A DNA stretch of 11,338 nucleotides from an uncultured Arenimonas sp. (GCA_946885815.1 CAMPHE010000028.1:1-11338); one strand, 5' to 3'; shown: positions 1 through 7,656, numbered from the stretch's first letter. The notes: generated by a model from the letters alone, not told the origin. Translations and numbers: made by a program.

Positions 1-2496
1 CCGGGCGCCGCGGTTATCGGCGCGAAACTGGCGGGCCGGCAGGCCGAGCAGCTCCCGCTCGCGACCTCCGACCCCGCGCCGGCGCGGCCGGAATGGATCG
101 CCGCCGGCGCGACGCGCTCGGTCGCGACGACGGACCCGCGACGTCTCGACACGTGGTACGGCGCCGACGTGCTGCTCGTGGAAACGGGCGACGACGGACG
201 GATCGTCGACGCGACGCGCCTGCAGCACGCGCTCGCGCTCGACGCCCGGTACGCGGCCGCCGCGGCCGGCGCGAAACTCGGCGGAACGGAGGAGCCCGGC
301 GCGCGCCGCGTCCGGCTCTGGGCGCCGACCGCGACTGCCGTTTCCGTCTGCCTCTACCCGGACGATGCGGCGCCCGCGGCCTCGGAATCGCCGCTGGCGC
401 GCGACGACACCGATGGCACCTGGAGCGCCACCCTCGTCGCGGCCGAGGGCGGGGCGCGCTACTACACCTATCTGGTGGACGTGTTCGTGCCCGGTGTCGG
501 GCTCGTGCGCAATCGCGTGACCGACCCCTACGCCGTCTCGCTGGGCGCCGACTCGAAGCGCGCGTGGCTCGGCTCGCCGGACGACGCGGCGACCCGGCCC
601 ACCGGCTGGGACACGGCGCCGCGTGGCCGCGACCTCGCCGCGCCGACCGACGCGATGCTCTACGAACTGCATGTCCGCGACTTCTCGATCGGCGACGCGA
701 CGGTGCCGCCGGCCCACCGCGGCAAGTACCTCGCGTTCGGCGCGACCGGCAGCGACGGCATGCGCCACCTGCGCGCGCTCGCCGACGCCGGGATGACCGA
801 CGTGCACCTGCTGCCGGTCTACGACTTCGGCAGCGTCCCGGAAGCCGGCTGCGTGACGCCGGCGATCCGCCCCGGTGGCGACCGCGAAGCCGCGCAGGCC
901 GCGGTGGCCGCGGTGAAGGAACGCGACTGCTTCAACTGGGGCTACGACCCGGTGCACTACGGCGCACCCGAAGGCGGTTTCGCGACCGACCCGCACGACG
1001 CGCCGGCGCGGCTGCGCGAGTTCCGGACGATGGTGATGGCGCTGCACGCCGCCGGCCTGCGCGTCGGCATGGACGTGGTCTACAACCACACGTTCGCGTC
1101 CGGGCAGCACGAGAAGTCCGTGCTCGACCGGATCGTGCCCGGCTACTACCACCGGCTCGACGCGAAAGGCGTCGTGGAACGCTCGACCTGCTGCGACAAC
1201 ACCGCGACCGAGCACGCGATGATGGCGAAGCTGATGATCGACACCGCCGTGCGCTGGGCGCGCGACTACCGGATCGACTCCTTCCGCTTCGACCTGATGG
1301 GCCACCAGCCGCGCGCGGCGATGGAGCGGCTGCAGGCGGCGGTCGATGCCGCGACCGGGCGCCCTGTGCTGCTGATCGGCGAGGGCTGGAACTTCGGCGA
1401 GATCGCCGACGGCGCGCGCTTCGTGCAGGCCTCGCAGCGGTCGCTCGGCGGGAGCGGCATCGGCACGTTCTCCGACCGCATGCGCGATGCGGTGCGCGGC
1501 GGCGGCTGCTGCGACAGCGGCACCGCGCTGGCGGCGAAGCAGGGCTGGGCGAACGGCCTGCACCACGCGCCGAACCGCTTCGACAAGACCACGCCGGAGC
1601 AGCTGCAGCGCGCCGCGGACCTGGTGCGCGTCGGCATCGCCGGCACATTGCGCGACGTCATGCTCGAGACCCACGACGGCGCGACGCGGCGGCTGGACGC
1701 GATCGACTACGCGGGCCAGCCCGCGGGTTACGCGTGGGCGCCGGCCGAGGTCGTGAACTACGTCGAGAACCACGACAACCAGACGCTGTTCGACGTCAAC
1801 GCGATGAAGCTGCCGCGCGGCACCCCGGCCGCCGAGCGCGCGCGCGTGCAGGTCGTCGCGCTGGCGACCGTGGCGCTGGCGCAGGGCATCGCCTACTTCC
1901 ACGCCGGCGGCGAAATCCTGCGCAGCAAGTCGCTCGACCGCAACAGCTTCAATTCCGGCGACGCCTTCAACCGCATCGACTGGACGCTGCAGGGCAACGG
2001 CTTCGGTCTCGGCGTGCCGCCGGCCGAGGACAACGCGACCAGCTGGGACGTGATGGGCGCGGTGCTCGCGGACCCGTCGGTGCCGCCGGCGCCGGCCGAC
2101 ATCCGCTGGACCCGGGACGCATTCCTCGACCTGCTGCGCATCCGGGCCGGGACGCCGCTGCTGCGGCTCGCCGACGCCGCCGGGGTGCGCGCGCGCCTGC
2201 ACTTCGCGCCGGCCGGTCCGGACGCCGACGGCCGCGTGGTCGGCGCATGGCTGGAGGGCGAGGGCATCGGCGACGGGGCCGACCTCGCATGGTTCATCAA
2301 CGCCGGCGTCGAGCCGGTCGACGTCGCGGTGCCGGCGCTCGCCGGCCGGCCCTTCGCGCTGCACCCGGTGCTGGCGTCGGACCGCGCGGCCGACGATCGC
2401 CCCCGCCGGGAGGCGCGCTACGATGCGGCCACCGGCACCTTCCGCGTGCCGGCGCGGACCGCGGTGGTGTATCTCGCGCCCGCCGGGGCGGACTGA
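1..2496 (+). CDS. pulA: Type I pullulanase (GH13 debranching enzyme), 5' partial
   Basis: Hydrolyses alpha-1,6 branch points of pullulan, starch or glycogen. The frame is open from base 1 to the TGA at 2494-2496 (831 residues visible), so the true start and any signal peptide lie left of the window. Visible order: an N-terminal stretch like the pullulanase N2 domain; a CBM48-like beta-sandwich beginning near 304 (VRLWAPTATAVSV); a GH13 barrel; and a C-terminal all-beta region resembling the DUF3372 domain of bacterial pullulanases, ending in TAVVYLAP. The type I pullulanase signature appears as FNWGYDP (931-951; the family usually has YNWGYDP). Region I is DVVYNH (1072-1089). The nucleophile Asp is in FRFD (codon 1291-1293), the acid/base Glu in IGEGW (1381-1383) and the third Asp in VENHD (1774-1776), so the catalytic triad is complete. 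It is the first visible gene of the presumed pullulanase-halogenase-DUF6445 operon. Family assignment is firm; cell location cannot be judged without the N-terminus. Confidence 0.95.
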   Translation, partial: PGAAVIGAKLAGRQAEQLPLATSDPAPARPEWIAAGATRSVATTDPRRLDTWYGADVLLVETGDDGRIVDATRLQHALALDARYAAAAAGAKLGGTEEPGARRVRLWAPTATAVSVCLYPDDAAPAASESPLARDDTDGTWSATLVAAEGGARYYTYLVDVFVPGVGLVRNRVTDPYAVSLGADSKRAWLGSPDDAATRPTGWDTAPRGRDLAAPTDAMLYELHVRDFSIGDATVPPAHRGKYLAFGATGSDGMRHLRALADAGMTDVHLLPVYDFGSVPEAGCVTPAIRPGGDREAAQAAVAAVKERDCFNWGYDPVHYGAPEGGFATDPHDAPARLREFRTMVMALHAAGLRVGMDVVYNHTFASGQHEKSVLDRIVPGYYHRLDAKGVVERSTCCDNTATEHAMMAKLMIDTAVRWARDYRIDSFRFDLMGHQPRAAMERLQAAVDAATGRPVLLIGEGWNFGEIADGARFVQASQRSLGGSGIGTFSDRMRDAVRGGGCCDSGTALAAKQGWANGLHHAPNRFDKTTPEQLQRAADLVRVGIAGTLRDVMLETHDGATRRLDAIDYAGQPAGYAWAPAEVVNYVENHDNQTLFDVNAMKLPRGTPAAERARVQVVALATVALAQGIAYFHAGGEILRSKSLDRNSFNSGDAFNRIDWTLQGNGFGLGVPPAEDNATSWDVMGAVLADPSVPPAPADIRWTRDAFLDLLRIRAGTPLLRLADAAGVRARLHFAPAGPDADGRVVGAWLEGEGIGDGADLAWFINAGVEPVDVAVPALAGRPFALHPVLASDRAADDRPRREARYDAATGTFRVPARTAVVYLAPAGAD

Positions 2497-2507
2497 CGGA
2501 GACGGAC

Positions 2508-4040
2508 ATGCAGGACCCGGACGCGCGCGTGCGCGAGATCGTGATCGTCGGCGGCGGCACCGCCGGCTGGATGGCCGCCGCGGCGCTCGCGAAGCTGCTG
2601 CCGCACCCGCTGTATTCGATCCGTGTCGTCGAATCGGACGAGATCGGCATCGTCGGCGTCGGCGAAGCGACGATCCCGATGATCAAGCTGTTCAACAACG
2701 CGCTGGAGATCGACGAATACGACTTCCTGCGCTTCACGAAGGGCACGTACAAGCTCGGCATCGAGTTCGTGGACTGGGCCCGCGTCGGCGACCGCTATTT
2801 CCACGGCTTCGGCAAGATCGGGCAGGACCTCGGCGTCGTGCCGTTCTACCAGTACTGGCTGAAGATGCATGCGCTCGGCCGGGCCGCGCCGCTGGAGGAA
2901 TACGCGATCGCGACGTGGGCGAGCCGCCACGACCGCTTCATGCGCGCGGTGACCGACCGGCCGAATTCGCCGCTCGCCGACATCGCCTACGCCTACAACT
3001 TCGACGCGTCGCTGTATTCGAAGTACCTGCGCGCGTACGCGGAGAAGCGCGGCGTCGAGCGCATCGAGGGCAAGGTGACGCACGTCGAGCAGGATCCGGA
3101 CAACGGCCACGTGCGCGCGGTGTCGCTGGAGCGGGGCGAACGTGTCGCCGGCCAGCTGTTCGTCGACTGCACCGGGTTCCGGGGGCTGCTGATCGAGCAG
3201 ACGCTGAAGGCCGGCTACACCACGTTCTCGGACGTGCTGCCGTGCGACCGCGCGCTCGCCGTTCCCTGCGCGTCGGCCGGGCCGCTGACGCCGTACGTGC
3301 GCTGCACCGCGCGCAGCGCCGGCTGGCAGTGGCGCATCCCGCTGCAGCACCGCATCGGCAACGGCTACGTCTACAGCAGCCGCCACATCAGCGACGACGA
3401 GGCCGCGCACACGCTGCTGTCGAGCCTCGACGGCGAGGCGCTCGCCGAACCGCGGCCGCTGCGCTTCGTGCCAGGCCGGCGCAACCGGGTGTGGGACCGG
3501 AACGTGGTGGCGATCGGCCTCGCGAGCGGGTTCATGGAGCCGCTCGAATCGACGAGCATCCACCTGATCCAGTCGGCGATCGCCCGGCTGACCGCGTTCT
3601 TCCCGCACGCCGGCTTCGACCAGGCCGACATCGACGAATTCAACCGGCATTCGCAGGAGGAAGTCGAACGCATCCGCGACTTCATCGTGCTGCACTACCA
3701 CGCGACCGAACGCAGCGATTCGCCGTTCTGGAACGAGTGCCGGACGATGGCGATTCCGCCGCTGCTGAAGCTGAAGATGGATCTGTGGCGCGCGAACGGC
3801 CGCGTCTTCCGCGAAGGCATGGAGATGTTCGCCGAGCAGAGCTGGGTGCAGGTGCTCCACGGCCAGCGGGTGCCGAACCGCGGTTACCATGCGCTGGCCG
3901 ACATGCAGCCGGAAGAGAAGATCCACGAGTACCTCGAGGGCGTGCGGAGCGTGATCGACAACTGCGTCCGGGCCATGCCGACGCACGAGGAATTCATCGC
4001 CAAACGCTGCGCCGCGGTTCCCGAATCCCGGGTGGCGTGA
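2508..4040 (+). CDS. Flavin-dependent tryptophan-halogenase family protein
   Basis: A 510-residue protein, the usual length for Trp_halogenase (PF04820) enzymes, which use FADH2, O2 and halide to halogenate electron-rich aromatics. The FAD-binding GGGTAGW is at residues 15-21 and GVGEATIP at 50-57. The lysine expected to guide hypohalous acid is K82 in TYKLGI (compare K79 of PrnA/RebH). The halogenase signature WxWxIP is present as WQWRIP (273-278). The active-site Glu-Ser is E347-S348 in EPLEST (compare E346-S347 of PrnA). All core catalytic residues therefore look intact. The start is ATG 2508, preceded by GGAG at 2498-2501; the same frame is open far upstream, but only as a shadow of pullulanase. 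There is no signal peptide, so it is probably cytoplasmic. The partner flavin reductase is not in the window. The substrate is unknown. Related halogenases of Xanthomonas and Brevundimonas often sit beside TonB-dependent receptors and act on indole-like compounds in vitro, so tryptophan should not be assumed as the substrate. Confidence 0.9.
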   Translation: MQDPDARVREIVIVGGGTAGWMAAAALAKLLPHPLYSIRVVESDEIGIVGVGEATIPMIKLFNNALEIDEYDFLRFTKGTYKLGIEFVDWARVGDRYFHGFGKIGQDLGVVPFYQYWLKMHALGRAAPLEEYAIATWASRHDRFMRAVTDRPNSPLADIAYAYNFDASLYSKYLRAYAEKRGVERIEGKVTHVEQDPDNGHVRAVSLERGERVAGQLFVDCTGFRGLLIEQTLKAGYTTFSDVLPCDRALAVPCASAGPLTPYVRCTARSAGWQWRIPLQHRIGNGYVYSSRHISDDEAAHTLLSSLDGEALAEPRPLRFVPGRRNRVWDRNVVAIGLASGFMEPLESTSIHLIQSAIARLTAFFPHAGFDQADIDEFNRHSQEEVERIRDFIVLHYHATERSDSPFWNECRTMAIPPLLKLKMDLWRANGRVFREGMEMFAEQSWVQVLHGQRVPNRGYHALADMQPEEKIHEYLEGVRSVIDNCVRAMPTHEEFIAKRCAAVPESRVA

Positions 4041-4772
4041 ATGACCGGCGGCGAGCCGCCGCTGCGCTTCAACCGCATGCCGCGCGTCTCGGAAGTGCCG
4101 CTCGGCGGCGGCCGCACCTGCCTCGTGTTCGATGCCGTGCTCGCCGACCCCGACGGCTGGGTCGACTACGCCGCGGCGGAGGCGCCGCGCTTCGTCGAGT
4201 CCGAGACGAACGCGTATCCCGGGCCGGAGCTGCCGCTGTCGACGACGACGACCGCGGCGCTGGACGGCTTCTTCACCCAGCACGCGCGACGCGAGATGGA
4301 CGGGCGCCGGACCCTGCGCGCGCAGGCGCGGCTGGCGATCGCGACGCGGCGGCCGGCGGCGCTGCAACCGCGGCAGTGGCTGTGCCATGTCGACCGGATG
4401 CAGGCGGTTCCCGGCGAGGCGATCGCGGCCAGCGTGCTGTACCTGTTCCACGAGCCGGCGCTCGGCGGCACCGTGTTCTTCCGGCCGCGCCGGCCGCTCG
4501 CCGAGATCGCGGCGCTGGTGCAGGATTCGGCGCGTCTCACGCCGCACGCGTTCGAGGAACGCTCGGGGCTCACCGCCGGCTACATGACGGCGAGCAATCC
4601 GTGGTTCGAGCGCATCGCCGCGGTGCCGGCCCGCTACAACCGGCTGGTCGTGTATCCGGGGAGCGTCTTCCATGGCGCCGACATCCGCGAGCCGGCGCGG
4701 CTCGATCCCGATGCCCGGAAGGGCCGGCTGACGATGAACGGGTTTTTCGTGTGCAGACGGAGGAGCGGGTGA
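4041..4772 (+). CDS. DUF6445-like protein, putative Fe(II)/2-oxoglutarate oxygenase
   Basis: A 243-residue protein without signal peptide or membrane segment. It resembles the uncharacterised DUF6445 family, recognised from NAYPGPELPL (57-66), CHVDRM (115-120), ASVLYLFHEP (130-139), GGTVFFRP (142-149), VVYPGSVFHGADI (203-215) and the C-terminal GRLTMNGFF. The pattern fits a double-stranded beta-helix oxygenase: H116-x-D118 as the proximal metal pair, H211 as the distal ligand and R229 as a possible 2-oxoglutarate anchor. This is motif reading only; no activity is established. Its ATG follows the halogenase TGA with no spacer, and only a weak Shine-Dalgarno (GGGTGG, 4030-4035) precedes it, so translational coupling is likely. 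Its stop TGA lies inside the left arm of the inverted repeat at 4768-4862. Family name is probable; the oxygenase role is an inference. Confidence 0.7.
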   Translation: MTGGEPPLRFNRMPRVSEVPLGGGRTCLVFDAVLADPDGWVDYAAAEAPRFVESETNAYPGPELPLSTTTTAALDGFFTQHARREMDGRRTLRAQARLAIATRRPAALQPRQWLCHVDRMQAVPGEAIAASVLYLFHEPALGGTVFFRPRRPLAEIAALVQDSARLTPHAFEERSGLTAGYMTASNPWFERIAAVPARYNRLVVYPGSVFHGADIREPARLDPDARKGRLTMNGFFVCRRRSG

Positions 4773-4862
4773 AAATAAATCTGCTCAGAGCAAATTAGCG
4801 TCCGGCTCCGCGGGCCCCGGGGCAAGTCGGGCTAATTTGCTCTGAGCAGATTTATTCTCACC
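4768..4862. repeat. Large inverted repeat spanning the 3' ends of two convergent genes
   Basis: The left arm 4768-4799 and right arm 4831-4862 are reverse complements over 32 nt with one mismatch (A4773 against C4857). The spacer is 31 nt (4800-4830) and includes the perfect palindrome GCCCCGGGGC (4814-4823). The arms are AT-rich compared with the surroundings. Each contains a smaller palindrome around TGCTCAGAGCA (left, 4782-4792) or TGCTCTGAGCA (right, 4838-4848). The left arm holds the TGA of the DUF6445-like gene (4770-4772); the right arm holds the TAG of the amylase (complement of 4832-4834). In RNA it could fold into a long hairpin in either direction, so it may act as a bidirectional 3'-end or terminator element. 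The T-rich end reads TTTATTTTC on the minus strand and TTTATTCTC on the plus strand, neither a classical U-tract. A REP- or MITE-like repeat is the other possibility. Confidence 0.9.
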
Positions 4863-7423
4863 TCGTCCATCACCAGCGGCGATCCCGGCGCGCCCCCGAA
4901 CTGGTGCCGCCCCGCCTCGGGCTGCAGCACCCGGTAGCCGCCGTCGTAATCCCACGTGTTGATCACGACCGTCGCGCCGTCGAGTGTCGGCGGATAGCCG
5001 AGCGCGCCGGCGGGCAGCGTCAGCGTCACGGTGTCGGCCACGCGGTCGACCGCGACCGAGGGGGCGGGCGTCGCGACGCGGCCTTCGTCGTCGGCGGAGG
5101 CGCCGGCCGCGGTGAACGCGGCGCTGCTCCAGCCCCCGACGCGGAAGCGCCCGTGCCAGCGCAGGCGGTCCGGCAGCTCGCCCTGCTGCAGCGGCATGAC
5201 GCGCGCGCCGCCGTCGCGACCCGGCAACCCGATGAACACGGTGAACAGCACATGGTCGAAGCCATTCGGCGCGTTCCACGCGTGCACCACGTCGGCCATC
5301 GTCAGCACCAGCCGCAGCGAGCCGCCGGCGACGCGGGCGCGCACGCGGCGGATGTCGGCGGGACGATGGTCGCGCCAGCCCCGGTCGAGCGGGTAGGCGA
5401 GGCCGCCCTCGCGGCCGTGGTCGTCGTCCGCCGGATCGACGACGTCGGCGACGTCGCGCCACGCCGGCGCCACGCGGAATTCCACCGCGTCCGACACCGC
5501 GCCGCTCGCGGCGTGCCACGCGACGACCCGATGCACCGCCGCCGGGTCGACCAGCCCGTTCGTATCCAGCTCCGCGGCCCACGTGCCGTCGGCGGCGACG
5601 TCGACCGCGCGCGCGCCGTCGATCCGCCCGTCGACCAGCAGCGCCAGCGAGGAGACGCCCGCCGCCCGGCCGGACACGGCGAGTGACCGGGCGACCGGCG
5701 CCGCCGCAAGCGGGTCGATCGACAGCGCGACGGCCGTTTCCGCGGCCGTCGGCGGCCCGGCGACCGGCCCCGGCCGGAAGACGAAGCCGGCCCGCGCCGG
5801 CAGCCGCAGGCTCACGCGGCCGTCGCCATCGACCGACGCCGGTCCCGCCCCGGCATCGTTCGCCGAGAACGCGGGTCGCAGCGTCGTACCCGGCGCCAGC
5901 CCGGTCTCGAGCCGGTCGAGCAGCCGTTCCTCCTCGGCGGTGTTGAACACCACCAGCGCCTGCGCGTCGTCGTGGTCGATGCGCCACGCGATCACGCCGG
6001 CACCGCCGCTTTCGGCGCGCAGCACGGTCGGCACCCCGCGCGAGTACAGCGCATCGCCGCGCCGCAGCGCGATCGCGTCGGCGAGGTAGCGGTACAGGGG
6101 CGCCGACGTGTCGAAGCGGTCGCGCCCGCCACTGCCGACGCCACCGGCGAACAGCGCGTCGCGCTGTCCGCGCACGCCCTGCTCGGTGCCGTAGTAGACG
6201 ACCGGAATCCCGGGCAGCGTCAGCATCGCCAGCAGGGCCTGCCGCAGCCCGGCTTCCGTGCCGCCGGCGAGGAAGCGGTCGACATCGTGGTTGTCGACGA
6301 ACGTGGGCATCCGGTGCGGGTCGGCGTGGACGCGCAGCATCGATTCGATGCGGTGCGCGAGCTCGCGCGTCGGGCGGCTGCGCGCGAACACGTCGCCGAA
6401 GCTCCCGTACAGCGGGAAGTTGATCATCGCCGGCAGCAGCGGTCCGTCGGCGTCGCGCACGTAGGTTTCCAGCTTGCGCGCGGCGTCGTCCTCGTACGGC
6501 CCGTCGGTGCCGAAGCCTTCGCCGAACGCGTGGAAGCCGGGGCGCCCCGCCGCCTCGGCGACCGCGAACATGCCGGGTGCCCGCGCATCGCCCGAGTACA
6601 GGAAATCGCGGAAATAGCCGGGCGGCACGTGGTACGCGGTGTCGACGCGGAACGCATCGACACCGACCTCGCGGATCCAGAAGCCGTAACTTTCGCGCAG
6701 CGCGCGGCGCACGACCGGGTTCTCCGTATTCAGGTCGTCGAGGTCGGCGAGCGCGTACGTGCGTTCCTGGGTCTCGTCGCCGAAGTCGGCGATCGGCGGC
6801 GTCCAGTGGTAGATCGCCGCCGCGCGGTCGGCGTCGCGGCGCGGGTCGTTCAGCGAGAAGGGCCACTGCGTCGGCGCGGCGACCGGCACCGACGGCACGA
6901 CCGCGCGCCAGCCGACGCGCGGATCCGCCGGGTCGTGGCGATCGCGGTAGGTGAAGAAATTGCCCGTGTGGTTCACCACCACGTCCTGCACCAGCGACAG
7001 GCCGCGCGCGTGCAGCGCGTCGGCGAACGCCCGGTAGTCCGCCAGCGTGCCCAGATGCGGATCGACGGCCTTGAAGTCGCTCGCCCAGTAGCCGTGGTAG
7101 CCGCCGTAGCCGGTCCACCACTGGTTCGCGACCGGTGGCGTGATCCACACCGCGGTGGCGCCGAGGCCGGCGATGTAATCGAGCCGGCGGCAGGCGCCGG
7201 CGAAGTCGCCGCCGCTGTATTTCGCGCCGTTCGCCGGGTCGTATTCGCCGCCGCCCTGGTCGTTGTTCGACGGGTCGCCGTCGTCGAAGCGGTCGAGCAT
7301 CAGGAAGTAGACGACCTGGTCGCGCCAGTCGGCCTGCGGGCGCGCCGGACCGCCGGCACAGGGCGTCGCGGCGGCAGGGCCGGCGAGCAGCGCCAGGGCG
7401 AGGGCGGGGGCGAGTGGTTTCAT
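4832..7423 (-). CDS. Secreted GH13 alpha-amylase with glucodextranase-type C-terminal domain
   Basis: An 863-residue enzyme predicted to cleave alpha-1,4 bonds of starch or maltodextrins. The start ATG (7421-7423) is chosen because a signal peptide follows directly (MKPLAPALALALLAGPAAA, cut near residue 19) and GGAG (complement of 7429-7432) lies 5 nt upstream; an in-frame start at 7615 would add 64 unlikely residues. The GH13 barrel covers roughly 30-460, with region I DVVVNH (147-152), nucleophile D261 in AFRVD, acid/base E302 in FGEGF and D380 in VDNHD. A beta-domain follows to about 550, then an Ig-like segment (about 562-652). The last part, about 657-855, looks like the DOMON-related C-terminal module of glucodextranases (DPADDDHG at 663-670, INTWDYDGGY at 821-830). 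The final residues INLLRAN come from the inverted repeat, not from recognisable domain sequence. It is convergent with the DUF6445-like gene and divergent from the receptor. Exact specificity (amylase, cyclomaltodextrinase or transferase) cannot be fixed by eye. Confidence 0.92.
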   Translation of the reverse strand: MKPLAPALALALLAGPAAATPCAGGPARPQADWRDQVVYFLMLDRFDDGDPSNNDQGGGEYDPANGAKYSGGDFAGACRRLDYIAGLGATAVWITPPVANQWWTGYGGYHGYWASDFKAVDPHLGTLADYRAFADALHARGLSLVQDVVVNHTGNFFTYRDRHDPADPRVGWRAVVPSVPVAAPTQWPFSLNDPRRDADRAAAIYHWTPPIADFGDETQERTYALADLDDLNTENPVVRRALRESYGFWIREVGVDAFRVDTAYHVPPGYFRDFLYSGDARAPGMFAVAEAAGRPGFHAFGEGFGTDGPYEDDAARKLETYVRDADGPLLPAMINFPLYGSFGDVFARSRPTRELAHRIESMLRVHADPHRMPTFVDNHDVDRFLAGGTEAGLRQALLAMLTLPGIPVVYYGTEQGVRGQRDALFAGGVGSGGRDRFDTSAPLYRYLADAIALRRGDALYSRGVPTVLRAESGGAGVIAWRIDHDDAQALVVFNTAEEERLLDRLETGLAPGTTLRPAFSANDAGAGPASVDGDGRVSLRLPARAGFVFRPGPVAGPPTAAETAVALSIDPLAAAPVARSLAVSGRAAGVSSLALLVDGRIDGARAVDVAADGTWAAELDTNGLVDPAAVHRVVAWHAASGAVSDAVEFRVAPAWRDVADVVDPADDDHGREGGLAYPLDRGWRDHRPADIRRVRARVAGGSLRLVLTMADVVHAWNAPNGFDHVLFTVFIGLPGRDGGARVMPLQQGELPDRLRWHGRFRVGGWSSAAFTAAGASADDEGRVATPAPSVAVDRVADTVTLTLPAGALGYPPTLDGATVVINTWDYDGGYRVLQPEAGRHQFGGAPGSPLVMDEVRINLLRAN

Positions 7424-7498
7424 CGGTGCTCCGGAAGCCGTGCACGCATTGAACCCCGCCGCCGCGACTTCCGTGACGGGTCCGCGGGCGATCGGCCG

Positions 7499-7512
7499 TG
7501 AATACGTATGCA
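7499..7512. promoter_or_regulatory. Candidate LacI-family operator palindrome
   Basis: TGAATACGTATGCA is symmetric at 12 of 14 positions, with a perfect core ATACGTAT at 7502-7509 and a central CG. An even-length palindrome with central CG is typical of LacI-family operators, which commonly control sugar loci. It is 76 nt from the amylase start codon and 145 nt from the receptor start codon, so one site could control both genes. No regulator gene is in the window, so assignment to a maltose regulator is inference. Confidence 0.5.
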
Positions 7513-7647
7513 GGGACCGCCGCGTCGGAAAGCGCAGGGCTACTATCGCCGCAGCGTCGACGATCGAAGCGATCGCGCATGCGGACTCGCCCGCGGGGAA
7601 CTGGCAGGGGGCCACCCGGGGGTCACGGAAAACGACAACGTGTCCCG

Positions 7648-7652
7648 GGAGG
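7648..7652 (+). promoter_or_regulatory. Ribosome binding site of the TonB-dependent receptor
   Basis: GGAGG lies 4 nt before ATG 7657. It selects this start over upstream in-frame codons back to 7498 because the signal peptide begins immediately after it. Confidence 0.75.
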
Positions 7653-7656
7653 GGAG

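Larger units (their letters stand above)
7424..7656. promoter_or_regulatory. Divergent intergenic region between amylase and TonB-dependent receptor
   Basis: These 233 bases separate two divergently transcribed start codons and must hold the promoters of both genes. The clearest element is the palindrome at 7499-7512. A weak -10-like TACTAT is at 7541-7546 on the plus strand without a convincing -35 at normal spacing. A pair of CGATCG motifs separated by 3 nt lies at 7561-7575. I see no RNA gene or small ORF in it that I can support. Confidence 0.7.

Noticed and set aside
169..171. GTG as the start codon of the pullulanase
   Set aside because: The frame is open to the left edge, and family-like sequence precedes this codon, so the gene is simply cut by the window.
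93..2507. Long open frame upstream of and continuous with the halogenase
   Set aside because: It is an Arg-rich shadow of the pullulanase in another frame. The halogenase fold begins at ATG 2508 with its own ribosome binding site.
2418..4673. Large minus-strand open frame opposite the halogenase and DUF6445-like genes
   Set aside because: Low-complexity Arg/Ala/His-rich translation typical of antisense frames in GC-rich DNA; both plus-strand genes have clear motifs.
4768..4862. Terminal inverted repeats of an insertion sequence
   Set aside because: Only 31 nt lie between the arms, so no transposase or cargo is present, and no flanking target duplication was recognised.
5972..7501. Plus-strand open frame inside the amylase gene
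   Set aside because: Antisense shadow of the amylase, with no recognisable domain.
7541..7546. TACTAT as a -10 element for the receptor
   Set aside because: It matches only 4 of 6 consensus positions and no -35 lies at normal spacing, so it is not reported as a separate promoter.
7424..7615. N-terminal extension of the amylase to an upstream ATG at 7615
   Set aside because: It would place 64 residues before a clear signal peptide and run through the promoter region; ATG 7423 has a good ribosome binding site.
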